From Bryoerythrophyllum caledonicum (Eukaryota > Streptophyta > Bryopsida > Pottiales > Pottiaceae): DNA of 64,000 bases. How positions within the stretch are numbered: the first letter of the stretch is position 1; every line of letters begins with the position of its first letter. The position numbers were made by a program, and so were the translations under genes. Positions 22,746 to 33,904 of this stretch are shown one piece after another. The notes under the pieces are model-generated. The model was not told the origin of the DNA. It saw only the letters and a program-made list of their open reading frames with translations, and made no database searches. The stretch spans positions 47,831,527 through 47,895,526 of the forward strand of contig OZ020514.1 of assembly GCA_963971425.1 (NCBI GenBank), in the 5' to 3' direction.

Positions 22746-23929
22746 ATAGAATTTGAAAGGAGTAACTATTTTTGCAAGGATGTATATAGTGAATTTGGAA
22801 CTTGGAGAAAGGTGCAAGCGTTTAACGATACTTTCCAAAATCATAATGTCGATAATGTCCTACAAACAATGTGATTACCTTAGCAATGTCTTAAAATATT
22901 TTTAAACTCTATACCATTTGTGGGTGGCAATGTTTGTGTTTTAGATAGAATTGGAAGTTGGGGGTTTGAACCAAGGTTGAACTTTCTAAACACACTTGGA
23001 ATCAAAAAAATGAGCGCAGAAGTTAAAAGATGAAGTGTTGGACCGGTAGAATCGGACTTCCTCGTTCATATGAAAATCCATATTTCTAATACACAATGCT
23101 CTTGAGATTATATTGCCAATTTTGGAATGGTATGGCATCTAAGAATCTGACAAAGAATCAACGACTTCTAAATGGATGAAGTACTCCATTGAAAGAGTTC
23201 ATATGCATATAACGCATCCATTAGTTATCCAATGGACTATTGCCATACCATCTTGGAATGAGCATGTCAAAAAAAAAAGCATAAAAGCCCTCGAAAGCAC
23301 TTATTATTGAGATCTCAAAATTTAGAAATACACTACAAGGTCGAGCTCATAAGCTTAAATCATTGGATGTGGACCACTTTTTTATTTTTAGAATGCCACG
23401 ATAGAATTATGGAATAGCCCAATAGTGCCGCATTTTAATTAAAGGTACGGGTACAGTCGTAGTGGCAAAAGGTAATGGCTAGATCTTCCATAGTTAGGTA
23501 TGGCAGTGGCATGTATTCCAAAATTTACATATTAAGTAAGATATATTTGGAGAACCAACCACCATCAGAATTTGTATATATCCATGCATGAATTTCATCT
23601 TGATAAACATGTTATATGGCATATCACTCTTGCACCTATCATGCTACTACTATTGATTGAAATTGATTATGTGTTCAAGGAAAAAACAATGATTATTTAG
23701 AATAATTGTTTTTATTGTTTTCGTCAGAAAGACCACACTACTAATTATTGTTGGAAACACTATTGGCAAAAATTTTGTAACAAGAATCTGAACTCATCTC
23801 ACTCTTGAGCCATATAAGTTTAATCCCTGCAGGCCTAAGTGCACTTTATTGGGTTTATTATGTTTACCTTGACTGCGATCATCTTTCAATTCAAGTGGTT
23901 AAATTTCACAAAATTTTGACCACATCATT
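22746..23929. other. 1.2-kb AT-rich segment splitting repeat B
   Basis: It sits between two parts of repeat B that are adjacent in the 12.6-kb copy, so it looks like an insertion. No terminal repeat or coding frame was recognised. Confidence 0.35.
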
Positions 23930-24025
23930 TCATATTAGTTGGAAATTTTTTTCCTATCGTTACATTTTCAATAAGTTTCTTTTTGCAAGCTGAATATCTA
24001 AAATTCTTTCAGTATTTCTCATATA
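23930..24025 (+). repeat. Dispersed repeat B, copy 2, second part
   Basis: Aligns with about 12900-12985 (TC.TTACATTTTCAATAA.TTTCTTTTT, interrupted by mismatches; GAATATCTAAAATTC; CAGTATTTCTCA). Confidence 0.55.
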
Positions 24026-24109
24026 AAAATGTATGTGTACTTTGTGCAAAAAGAAATGAGGGGAAAAAAAGCTTGAAGCTCTACTTTAACCATGACATCC
24101 TCAACAATA

Positions 24110-24960
24110 CATCTACTACTATAACAGGCGTCAGTGTCTGTCCATCCGCCGCTCCTGGTGGACCAGCAGACCAAGAAGACCAACACCAGCAGACCAAGAA
24201 GAACAACAAAACGATCGGAGTGGATGGGCTGATAAGATGTTATTTCAACAAGACGATTGGAGTGGAAGGGCACGATCGGAGTGGAAGGAGCGTGAAGAGA
24301 GAGCGGCAAGAGCGTTGCACAAAGAGGAACTCGCACCAAATGGACCTTAAGGAGCGCCAGCGAAGAAGGTGCCGGTAGCCGTGAAAAGGGAGTGGAAGAG
24401 ATCAGGAAGCACGTGAGAGAGAGAACGAACGACGGACGACGGAGTTGTCGAGAGCAGCGAGAGAGACAGGAGAAGGGCCCAACTCCTCGAGTCTCGAAGA
24501 CCTAGAGTCTCGAAGACGTCGTCCAGGTAGGTGTTGATTTAGTTCTAATTTTATGATTGTTTCTTCTTAATCATATGTTTTGTCGATCTTGTTCCTGACT
24601 CATGCACGTTTTGTTGCAGTGATTCCTCCCGTGGTTTTGCCCGCGGAGAGCTACAGGTGGCCTTACTTGCAGCAGGAAGCGTCGTTTGTCAACCCGGAGG
24701 TGCGTTCGGGTGATGGGTTTTCGTGAATTTGAGTGATTAGTGCAGTTCTATTCAGGAATTGGACTCATTCGAGTTGTTGATTATTGTCCTTCTTTTGTTA
24801 CAATGCGTGCTTCATTCAAATTATAGAGTTGTTGAGTTGTTGAGGAAGGTGGTTGGCGTGAGCGTTCAAAAGATCAGAGGCGCGAGGCTAGCGGCGGTTG
24901 TGGTGCGGGTTGGAGCGAGGTCCGCGATCGGGAGCGAGGAGACGGTCTCCTATGCACGTT
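24110..24960 (+). repeat. Gene-derived repeat R, copy 1
   Basis: Two blocks, 24110-24205 and about 24600-24830, match the reverse complement of 63115-63220 and 62655-62880 in the same relative order. The first block has GCGTCAGTGTCTGTCC and repeated CAGACCAAGAAGACCA. The second begins after a TTTTGTTGCAG acceptor-like site at 24609-24619 and encodes SFVNPEVRSGDGFS before TGA at 24724. Exon-like composition suggests captured gene pieces. Parent gene not recognised. Confidence 0.6.
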
Positions 24961-25377
24961 GAGAAGGGCGCAGACTGACCTTGAAGGTATGCCGAAATTT
25001 CTTATACCAAAAACATTCCTTAAAGTTCCTTTCGAAAAACATTCCTTTCAAGTGCACACATCAGAGCTCCAATTTGACCCTCGCACCTGAATATGTTAGT
25101 ACTAACCAGCTGAAATATTTCGGGGCAAAAGTGTCCACTTCAGAATGTCAAAAACAGCCCCCTCTCCACCCAATTTCTGCACTCCGTCCCATTGCAACAC
25201 TCCGGTTCCTCTTTTAGGGTTCCATGCAACAACAACATCTCACACAACGCACCTGAATGACATGGTTTCTAAAATCCACGCCCTCCTTCTCCTTGCGCGC
25301 GCGGTACTCCACGTACAACTCATTTTTGTTGAATTTTTGCACTTATTTCATTTTTTTAAGTATGTGTTCTGTTGTGC

Positions 25378-25852
25378 AGCTGAACACCTTCAAAGCCAAG
25401 TGACATGATAGAGGAAGCGGGAATTTGTCATGCATTGTGGAAATAGGAGAAGCATCCGTCCATGGCGTTCAATTCGGGATGCACATACAGGTTAGGTTAG
25501 GTTCAACAATTGATTTTTGTTTTTCAAACAGCGGGAAACCGATGTATTGTCTAAGCAAACGTAGAGGTTTAGATATTTACTTTCATAGCTGATGTCTCAT
25601 CCAAGAGATATGAATTCGGCGAAGGAGGACTTTTGTGGGAGTGGATGCGTTCAGAGGTTGGTATCTTATTGAAACGTTGCGTGAATTTACTAATACAAGC
25701 GATCGTACTAAAGACTGCAAGTACTACGTTTTTGAGTAGTGCATGCTAAGGAGCAAGAAATCGAGAAGCGGAAGGTGCAAGTGCGAGAGAAAGTCCAGGC
25801 ACAGCTCTATCGTGTGGAGAATGAGGCGAGGAGTCTTGACCAATTGCGCAAA
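25378..25852 (+). pseudogene. Fragment of plant RAB6-interacting golgin, interrupted
   Basis: LNTFKAK (about 25379-25399, after a TTGTGCAG acceptor) and AKEQEIEKRKVQVREKVQAQ (from about 25743) match consecutive parts of the conserved coiled-coil region of plant RAB6-interacting golgins (recalled as FKAKEEEIE...EVREKVQAQL). The second piece ends at a clean donor, AAA|GTAAGT (25853). About 340 bp separate the two pieces, and GCCAAG / GCTAAG at its edges looks like a short target duplication. The exons expected on either side are absent, so this is a captured or relict gene piece, not a working gene. Confidence 0.6.
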
Positions 25853-25859
25853 GTAAGTG

Positions 25860-26129
25860 CAGCTATTTTCAACATTTCGTACATAAAGTTATACTACAAG
25901 TTTTCTTTCCTGCATGTCTTATTTTATCCTCGCGTCAACAACATTGTCCGATTCTCGGACATGATCGGCGAGCTCAAATTCGAGGTTTGTATGTATGTTT
26001 AATGGAGTTTTTATAAGATTTTTCTTCTCCTCTTTACTATTATTATCTTCACTCTTCATCATATTTTTCCATCTATAATATTTCACCCATGCTCACCAAC
26101 TCGAATGCATTGTTGAAAAGTCTGTGTTT
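25860..26129. other. Non-coding stretch
   Basis: Downstream of the golgin fragment. A short exon-like piece (about 25922-25984, followed by GTTTGT) does not continue the golgin sequence. Otherwise AT-rich. Confidence 0.3.
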
Positions 26130-26290
26130 AGTGATCAGTACACTAAAATTGAGAATTAGTGTAACCACACTAATTCATTTGTAAATGCTATATGTTTTTA
26201 CTTTAGATGAAGGTTTTTACTATGAGCACAACTATTGATACTATTCAACAAGGGGAATCATTGTAAACATCGTTGGTAAATGAATTCTGA
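26130..26290 (+). repeat. Dispersed repeat C, copy 1
   Basis: Aligns with 50430-50590: TTTACTT(T/A)(A/T)GATGAAG.TTTTTACT, ACAA(C/T)TAT, GG.(G)ATCATTGT.AACAT. Non-coding. Confidence 0.45.
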
Positions 26291-26560
26291 GGTACGATGT
26301 CATTCAATGTCAGATTGTTTGAGAACGTTGCTCATATAAATCCTACAAATACAACTAATCAGGGATTCTTTCTCTCCTTGGAGCTGATTTAATTGTGAAG
26401 TATGTTGAGGTGATTACAGTAATAAAAGAAGGAGATTGATTACATTGTTGTCGGGTGTGAATTGCAGGAGAAAGCAATGACATCGTTTTGGGGTTCGATA
26501 CCCTGGGTCCTTACAAGCATGACTTGAATGTCTCACATTGTCAGAATCATTTTATCTCAT

Positions 26561-26723
26561 AACACCATATTCATTATATTGGGAGATTGTGAGCCTCCCA
26601 ATTTAATACGTGTGTTGCTCTTGAGCTCTAAAATGTACCCACTATGCACATTCAGCTCGAGTCGAGCTGAATGTGCACTAGATCAAAATCATGGAAATCT
26701 CCCAATATAATGAATATGGTGTT
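26561..26723. mobile_element. 163-bp hairpin MITE with 28-bp perfect inverted repeats
   Basis: 26561-26588 and 26696-26723 are perfect reverse complements, starting AACACC and ending GGTGTT. They are flanked on both sides by TCAT, a likely 4-bp target duplication (26557-26560, 26724-26727). Inside, 26645-26677 is a second, perfect 33-bp palindrome: TGCACATTCAGCTCGA, central G, then its complement. No coding capacity. The perfect arms suggest recent insertion. Confidence 0.8.
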
Positions 26724-26920
26724 TCATGTTATGATATGCTTGGTAGTTCAGTCCCTAACATGTTGTTGTTGTGTGTTTGCAGTGTTCTTTGTTGTTGCAA
26801 CTGGAACCAGATTTCATAAAACATTTCTTTCAGGCGGATGGTCCCTTCCGTGAGCACCATGGTAGGGAAGGTATGGAATAGCCCTCTTCAAAGAATTTGT
26901 CATTTACAATCTCATTTACA

Positions 26921-27252
26921 GAAGAAGAAGAAGAAAAAGAAGAAGAAGAAGAAGAAGAAGAAGAAGAAGAAGAAGAAGAAGAACGCCGGTCTCCAAAAGG
27001 GAGGGCCGGCGTGAATAAAGTGTCTGTTCGTTCCACTACTAAGACCATGCCCACTGGACAAGGAATTAGTAAGCTGGAACTACTCCCCTCTCTCGAGGGT
27101 AGACACTATGTAACAAGTAGCCAAAGAACCACAAACCAACCAACCAACGTGTCACTAACCAAGCAGCTAGCCAACAAACCATCACAAATCAAACAAGCAG
27201 TCAAAAAACTTCAAAACTAACTAGTCGTGATAAATCAAGGGGGGGTAGGAAT
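26921..27252 (-). other. LINE 3' end: UTR, hairpin and TTC-repeat tail
   Basis: On the minus strand the 3' UTR ends in CGCCGG, a 16-base loop and CCGGCG (26984-27011), followed at once by about 20 TTC units (26921-26983). The truncated copy at 12994 has the same hairpin with a different loop and the same kind of tail. The hairpin is therefore a family feature, likely the RT's template recognition signal. It ends in a short tandem repeat, not poly(A). Confidence 0.75.
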
Positions 27253-29208
27253 TTAACGGGGGTCCTGTGTATCGGGGAGAGCTTGGTTGTTTTCGATTTT
27301 GCGTTTATGTAGAAGAATGGACATGGCATATTGAGTAGCAATGTTGTTGATGTATTTGAAGGAGGTTTTAATTGTTTCAATGGGTATCTTGAAGGTATCC
27401 TCTAGAGTTTTCATAGATGGAATAAAGGTGGTGGCACGAGCGTCGGATGTGATTACAATAAGGGGATCTACATTCCATCTGAGGGCAATGATGTCGTCAA
27501 TAAGGGGTTGGTATTTATCTATTTTATTTTGGATTGTTTCCGGGGAAAATCTGTCTTTGCAATATGTGAATTCAATGAATTGAATTGTGTAGTCTTGGTT
27601 GATGTTATCGAGTGGTGGGTCATTATATGGTAAACCTTTAATACAAAGAATGTCCGGTTTGAGCCGAGTGTTGCAATGACATCTTTGGGTCATACATGAG
27701 CATGGGAGTAGCCAAGTGGGGACCGTATTTTCTTGTGGTTTGTTATTGAAAGTGTCTGCGTTCATTAGTATAAAACATCTTGATTTATTATAGGAGGTGA
27801 TTAGTTTTCGAACTTCCCATACCGCTTTATTATGTCTTTTAACAATTAAAGAATGTATGTGGTGGTTTTGGCATTTGAGTAGGACATGAAGCCATGTGTC
27901 GGGGTCCGTTGAGGGGCATATGGGGCATGTTTTGGATGGGAATCTTTCCATTCCAAAGAAGAGTTGTTTACGGGCATTTCCCATGTATTGGCCTGTACCG
28001 AATTTGATAAGGCATGTGATTTGTGAATTGGTGATGATGGGGTTTTTCCAAAAATTAGTAGAGAGTTCATCGTCTATTTCATTGTTGTTGGTCCACTTTT
28101 CTATGATAGGGAAGTTGTCTGCGATTGTATCAAGGTTGTTGTAGAGGTCTTGTTTTTTGAGATATTTGCCCAAAAATCTACTCGGGCCTTTGTCGGAGGT
28201 GTCTTCTTTGAAAGGCCAATCTTCTTTTTGAAAGTAGTATGGGGTAGCATGGGCATGCTCGTGTGGGTCTTTGGCATTTTTGTGTGTTTTTTCTCGACCT
28301 TCTTTAGCTAATTTGTCTGCTTGTTCGTTACCGTCAATGTTGGCATGGGCTCTCACTTTGTGGAGGGTTGTGATTTGTGTACGGTTTTGTAACATGTGGA
28401 CCATTGATGTTAATATGGTTTGGTCGGGGTGGCTATTGTGAATGGTAGGGTGTGTTATTTGGGTGTTTAGTAGGTAGAGTGCGTTTATACAATCCGTGAA
28501 TATTTGTGCAGGTTTGTTATTGTATTTTGTTGTGATGATTTGTAGTGTTTTGTGAATGGCCATGAGTTCTGCTCTGAGGATATTTTGTAATCCGTGGAGT
28601 CTTTTAGCTAGTTTAATTTCTTTGGTAGAATTATATACGCCATAGCCAGCTTTTTCTTTGCGCCAAGATCCCGGGCTTATTTGTTCTGGCGGTTTAAAGG
28701 AACCGTCGGTGTAGTAACTATGTATGGGGTTAAATTTTGGTGTGGTATGGGTTGGGTAGTTTTGGAGAGGGGGAGGTGTGACAGAGTAGTTTAGAGTGTT
28801 GTTGACATAGTTTAGTTTTGACCAATTTTTGCTTTTGTTTACGGTGGTTTGTGTGGGTGTTGGTGGAGCCCGTTTTGTGTATAGTCGGTGTATGTTTAAA
28901 TTGTCTATTATGGAGGTGAGTTCAGCAAGTTGTTCTAGTGAGCCAAGGGTTTGATTTTGATGATGGACGCATAATATTTGTAGTGTAGATGGCTCGACTC
29001 GGGGATTTTTTAGCTCGGGTGGAATGGTAGGTTCTTCGTATGGTAGTGTGTCTGCCTCAAATACTGCAATAATATGGGAGTCTGGAAATGGGTTTGAATG
29101 TTGGTTGTTGTTTTGGTACCAATTGTTGTTTGGTGTGATGATGATTGTATTTGTGTTATTTGGATCATGTTTGGCGGCAAGTCTAGCCCAATGTATGGCT
29201 TGTTCCAT
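27253..29208 (-). pseudogene. LINE ORF2 C-terminal part: RNase H and zinc finger
   Basis: 651 open codons. The RNase H domain shows YTDGSF (first Asp), ILRAELMAI (Glu), IFTDCINALYLL (Asp) and VRAHANIDGNEQADKLAKEG (final Asp region), so all catalytic acids are visible. Then CPICPSTDPDTWLHVLLKC, a CCHC-type zinc finger usual after RT in LINEs, and a basic tail ending KIENNQALPDTQDPR. RNase H would remove RNA from the hybrid during target-primed reverse transcription. The frame starts inside ORF2, so this is a segment, not a separate gene. Confidence 0.8.
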
Positions 29209-29448
29209 GTCCTTCTCGTTGTGGAGGTGAGCTAAACCAATACCGATCCATTTATAATCAAAGGCCTTGCCTAGGGATCCGAATATTTTGTCTCTTTCAT
29301 AAGGTGAGTAGAATTTTTTTAGTTTGGTAGGACATGTGACCGGGGAAGAAAAGTATGATTGTTTGATGTTAAATGATGAAATTAGTGAATCTAAGTTGGG
29401 AGTGGGTATTGTGTATTGCGCATTTTTTAGGGGGTCAGTTTTTGGTAT

Positions 29449-30471
29449 TCAGTATTTATATCTTTGGTATAGCCATATTAGTTCGGTTTCGAAGGGTTGG
29501 GTCGTAGGTTCAATGTTTGTAGGGGTTTGTAATGTTGTATTATATTGATTCCATAACCATTGAAGTCGAGTAACGGGGATGGTGTGTAAGTGTCGGCCAT
29601 TTTCTTCGTATAGATGTGCTTGATTGTTATCTATTTGAATTGTGTTTGAGGATGTAAGGATATCATTTTCGGGGTTGCATTCTGTTGTGTAGATGTTTAG
29701 GAGTGGGATAGTTATCGGTGGTGTTACGGATCTTGAGTGTGAGAATTGTTCTTGGGGGTGGTGGGCTAGGATGATATCCAAGTATGTTTTGCTTTGAATT
29801 TTTTGGTAGTATTGTTTTATTTTTTCGGTGTTTTGTGTGGAGGTATTGGTGTCGTGTTGTGGAAAAAGGTCTCTTTAGGAAAGCCATTTATTGTATGTGT
29901 TATTATTGAGTTGCCATTGGCATAGATATTTTGTGTAGGTATTTTATATGTTATTTGTCTCTGTGTGTTGGATGTGTTTATGGTGTATGATGTTTTTAAT
30001 GGGGTATGTGGTAGGATTTTAGGGGATGTATGTTGGGGGGCGGGGATGGTATGTTTGTGGAGGGTTAGGGGGATTGATTGGTGTGGGGATATTTCTTGGG
30101 GTGATGAATGAATCTTTAAGTATATGAGAGTATGGGTGTATGTTACAATGAGTATGACATGTAGTGGGGCATGTAGGGTGGCAAAATAGTTGTTTAGCAA
30201 CATTTAGGGCACTTTTTAATAGTTTGGATGGGGTGAAATGGTAGGATTTGAAGTCCTCATTGTTCATTATGTATATGCCGTTGGATAAAGTAATTTGGCT
30301 TAGTTCAAAAATATTTTTTGAGAAGAGTTTTTGTAGAAGTTTTTGGGAGAGTTGGGCATGAAGTGTGTTGTGGTTTAATGTTTCTTGGCCCCATAGTATT
30401 TCTAGTGATGTAGGGTTGATGAGGAAGTTTGGGATCGTACTTTTAAGGTGGGCTTTAGCTATATGTTTCAA
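29449..30471 (-). pseudogene. LINE ORF2 linker between RT and RNase H
   Basis: Three overlapping open stretches (30019-30471, 29817-30203, 29449-29781) without catalytic motifs. They are Thr/Pro/His-rich, with HIPVTRLQWLWNQY near the end. The frame changes between them show decay. Position suggests the region between the RT thumb and RNase H; it is longer than usual for L1-like elements. Confidence 0.5.
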
Positions 30472-30500
30472 TAAAAAGAATGTTCGTGTTATTGGTGATC

Positions 30501-31863
30501 TTAAGCAGTCACTTTTTTAATTTTAGGTATGTGTTCGGCGCCACCATGTTGGGCAAGGACATATTGAGTTAATCCATTATATATTTTTCCCAGTCTACCT
30601 TTATAGTTTAACGCATTTTGTAGTTGTTCACCTATACATCGGAGGTATGCGTTTTTGAGGGAGAAAGCTTCAAGTCCAAATATGTTATGTGGGAGTTGGG
30701 TTATTGCATTTGACATACATTTTGGTAATCCACATATGGTTTTTTGTATGGCTATTATTTTTTTATCAAGTTTTTTTATAGTTGGCATAGAGTATGGTAC
30801 ACCGTAGAAAATATATGCTACACTTGGGCGTATTACGGTATCAACCATTTTTATTTTTTGTTTCATGGTGGCCGGGCATGTTGTTAGTTCTTTGCATTGT
30901 TTGATGAGTTTCGTGGTTGTAGTGTGAATTTGGATTTTCCATTTTAGTGAGGGGACAAGATTTATACCTAAATATATGTATGGTTCATTTTGGTGTAGTA
31001 TGGGGATCGGTTGATTACGGTAATTAATGTTAGAGGCTTGCATTAGGGCTTTGAAAGTGGTAGGGTTCAATTTGGATTTATTTGGGCATCCGGTAGCGGC
31101 ACATTTTGGGACACCTATGTCCATACCGGCCCATTTACAATATCTATTAATTTTATTAAGTTGTATTTGTATATGTTTGATTTTGTTAGTTATGATGGCG
31201 AGGTCATCTACGTATGCGGCAGAGTTTATTGTGACTTGTGATGTGCCAAACTTGTATCCGTTATTGCCTCGTTCTAGCCATCTGAGTAGTGGTTCTAAAA
31301 ATATAATGAATAGATATGGACTAAGGGTGTCTCCTTGTATGGTTCCTCTTTGTATGGGTATAGGTTTTGTTTTCCTAAAGTGTTCACCAATATAGTAAGT
31401 GGATGACTGGGAGTAGATGTTTCCTACAACTGTAGTTGCATCTTTTGGGTAGCCAAGGTCCATCATTATTGTTAGTAGTCGGGCATGGTCTATTGAACCA
31501 AAGGCGTTTTTAAAGTCAACGTATAATATGTATACATCTTGATTAGTGAATTTTGCGTCTTCTAGTGCGGCTATTATAGTTTGTATTTGTCGAGCGGTGC
31601 TTCTCTCTGCTCTAAATCCTTCTTGACTGTCATGTAGGATTTTGAATTTTCACCGTATGAAGATAGTATGGAGGTGAGTGTACTGGTGAAGAGTTTGTAT
31701 ATAGTGTTAGCGAGTGCAATTGGCTTATGGTTGGGTAGTATAGATGGGTCACCTTTTTGTATAGTAGAATTGTTGCACTTGATTTCCATGAGGTTGGTAT
31801 TTGTTTTTGTTTATAGCAGTGAGAAAAAAATAGGAATAGTAATTTATGAAATCTTGGAGGCAT
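30501..31863 (-). pseudogene. LINE reverse transcriptase domain
   Basis: RT motifs in order on the minus strand: KGDPS..L.NHKPIALANTIYK (RT 1-2), GFRAERSTARQIQ, YILYVDFKNAFGSIDH (motif A), QRGTIQGDTLSPYLF (motif B), INSAAYVDDLAII (motif C, with Val for the usual Ala in Y-A-D-D), then YLGINLVPSLKW (motif E-like). A one-base frame change lies near 31.63-31.65 kb, between RT 2 and GFRAERS. Catalytic Asp residues are kept. Confidence 0.85.
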
Positions 31864-33551
31864 GTTTTTGATTATTGAATTTGGTATGCGGTCTGGGCCT
31901 GAGGCTTTATTGTTACCAAGATTTTGAAGGCATGTGTCATATGTGGCTTTGTTGAGGTGTTGATGTAATGGGATATCTGGTTCGCCTCTTTTGTCCAGGG
32001 TATATCCATCTAGGTCATGCCATGGGTATTGGCATACTGCACATGTGCATTTGTTTTGATGTGGTTAGTAATTACATGTTGGTACTGTTGGTCTATTGGT
32101 TTTTGTTTGTTGGTTGAATATTTCATTCGCAATGTCTTCGGGGCTAGTTAGAATATTATTAAATTGATCTGTGATGCAATCTAATGGTGGGGATTCTGAG
32201 TTCTTGAAGACTTTTCTGTTAATTTTTTTAGGGCTAATTTCATATATTTGTCTATATTTTGAGATGGCTTTTTTAATGTTATCTTTGGTGTATTTTGAGG
32301 TTATTTTTCTGGCTTGTATGTTGGCATTTTTTGCAATTAGTGCGATATCATTTATCCATGTATCATGGGCATATCCGGGGGCGGTGGGGTGGGAATTTGA
32401 GTATATTGTAGAGTAAGTAGTTCATTACATATGGGGTGGTTGCGCCATTGCGAATTGTTTTTTACAAGTCTTATAGTTTTTCGTATAACATGGTATGTAG
32501 TAAGATGTTGTTTCCAAATTTTAGAGAGTTTGCGTGGTAGATAGCCTCCTTGTTGAGATGTTCTATTTGTCAAATGGGGTGTTGGGTGGGCTTTACATGT
32601 TTGTTCTAGTGTGTTGAAGATTTCTTTGATGAGTGTATCAAGGATTTCACATGCTTCTTGCCATTGTACTTGTGATAGTTGATTGTTATTTTCAAGAATA
32701 TTTATGAGGGAGTCTATTAGCATGGATTGTTCTTCAAAGAATTTTGTGTTGAATTTTTCTAAGTTATCTTTTGGAATGGGGTTGAGTATGCGTTTAGTGT
32801 CATTGTTTAGGGTTGTGGGTGTTCTATTAATTAAGGTGTTAATTGGTATGTGTAAATGTATAGGTGTGTGGTCCGAGTTGAGAATAATATCGTTGTTTGT
32901 TGTAGAAGTGTATTGTGTATTGTTGTTGGTATTTATATAAAATCCATCTATTAGACTCCAGTCGCTATAATTATAGCCTCCTTGTCTAGAGAATTGTGTA
33001 TCGGATTTTATGTAAGTGAGATTTAAGTTCTCTGTGAAGTGACGCCATTGGTAGTCTATGTTTTGGAGAGGGGTGCTATGGTTTCCGTTTTGGTGTCCAA
33101 TTAATGCTATATCTCTATTAAAGTCTCCACACAAAATATATGTGTGGTTGGGGTTGTTGTTTATTTGAGATGTGATAGTGTTTTGTATGTCATTAATGAA
33201 TCTAGTATCTTCGGGGTGAGATGGCATATACATGTGGAGAACTAGCCATGGTTGTAGTGGATAATTAGTGATTTTGATTATTTGAAGGTAAGGGGATATG
33301 TGCATTGGGGTGGGGATTTTCTTGATGTTGCCCAGGAAAGCATATTTTTTATGTATTAGCATAAGGAGACCACCGCGACCCGGTGTGTATGGTCTCCGTT
33401 GTTGAATACATCTTGTAAGTGCATGTGTATTGTTGAAAATGAGTTTATATTCTTGAAATAAGTTTTGTATATATTTTGTGGATTTTATGGCTGATAGTTT
33501 TGTTTCTTGTATAACTATAATGGTTGGCGGTGTGTTTGTATGTGTGACCAA
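31864..33551 (-). pseudogene. LINE APE-type endonuclease and EN-RT linker
   Basis: 32352-33551 is open for 399 codons. It has IIVIQETKLS, HTYILCGDFNRDI, YSDWSLIDGFYI and NSDHTPIHLHI, the conserved E, DFN, D and SDH motifs of apurinic-type endonucleases that nick target DNA. Below 32352 the same protein continues in another frame (INDIALIAKNANIQARKI onward to about 32060), so a frame change lies near 32.36 kb. The linker has CTCAVCQYPWHDLDGY. Confidence 0.85.
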
Positions 33552-33904
33552 AGTTTGTAAGCTAGGAGGGGCGGTGTTTAGAGAGGAGGCATTCTATGTG
33601 ATTATATTTGTGTTTTCTTGATTTGAATTATTGTTTTGATTTTGTGGGCGTAGGTGAGGGGGTGGGGGGATGGGTGGATATATTCTGGTATTTGGTCAAG
33701 GCATTTTAGTGATTCTATAATTAGATTATTGGGAAGGTATGGAAATTTTTGTTTTATAGTTTCTTGTATTGGTGGTATATGATGATTGTGTATAAAATCA
33801 TATAGTTCTTTATGTATTGATGTTTTATGATTTATAATATTTTGGTTATTTTCAATGAATGATATATAAGGGTGTGGGGTGTTGATGTGTCTTTCGGGGG
33901 GGTT

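Noticed and set aside
26484-26502. GGTTCGATACC resembling a tRNA B box
   Set aside because: No A box or cloverleaf arms at proper distance upstream; a lone B-box match is expected by chance.
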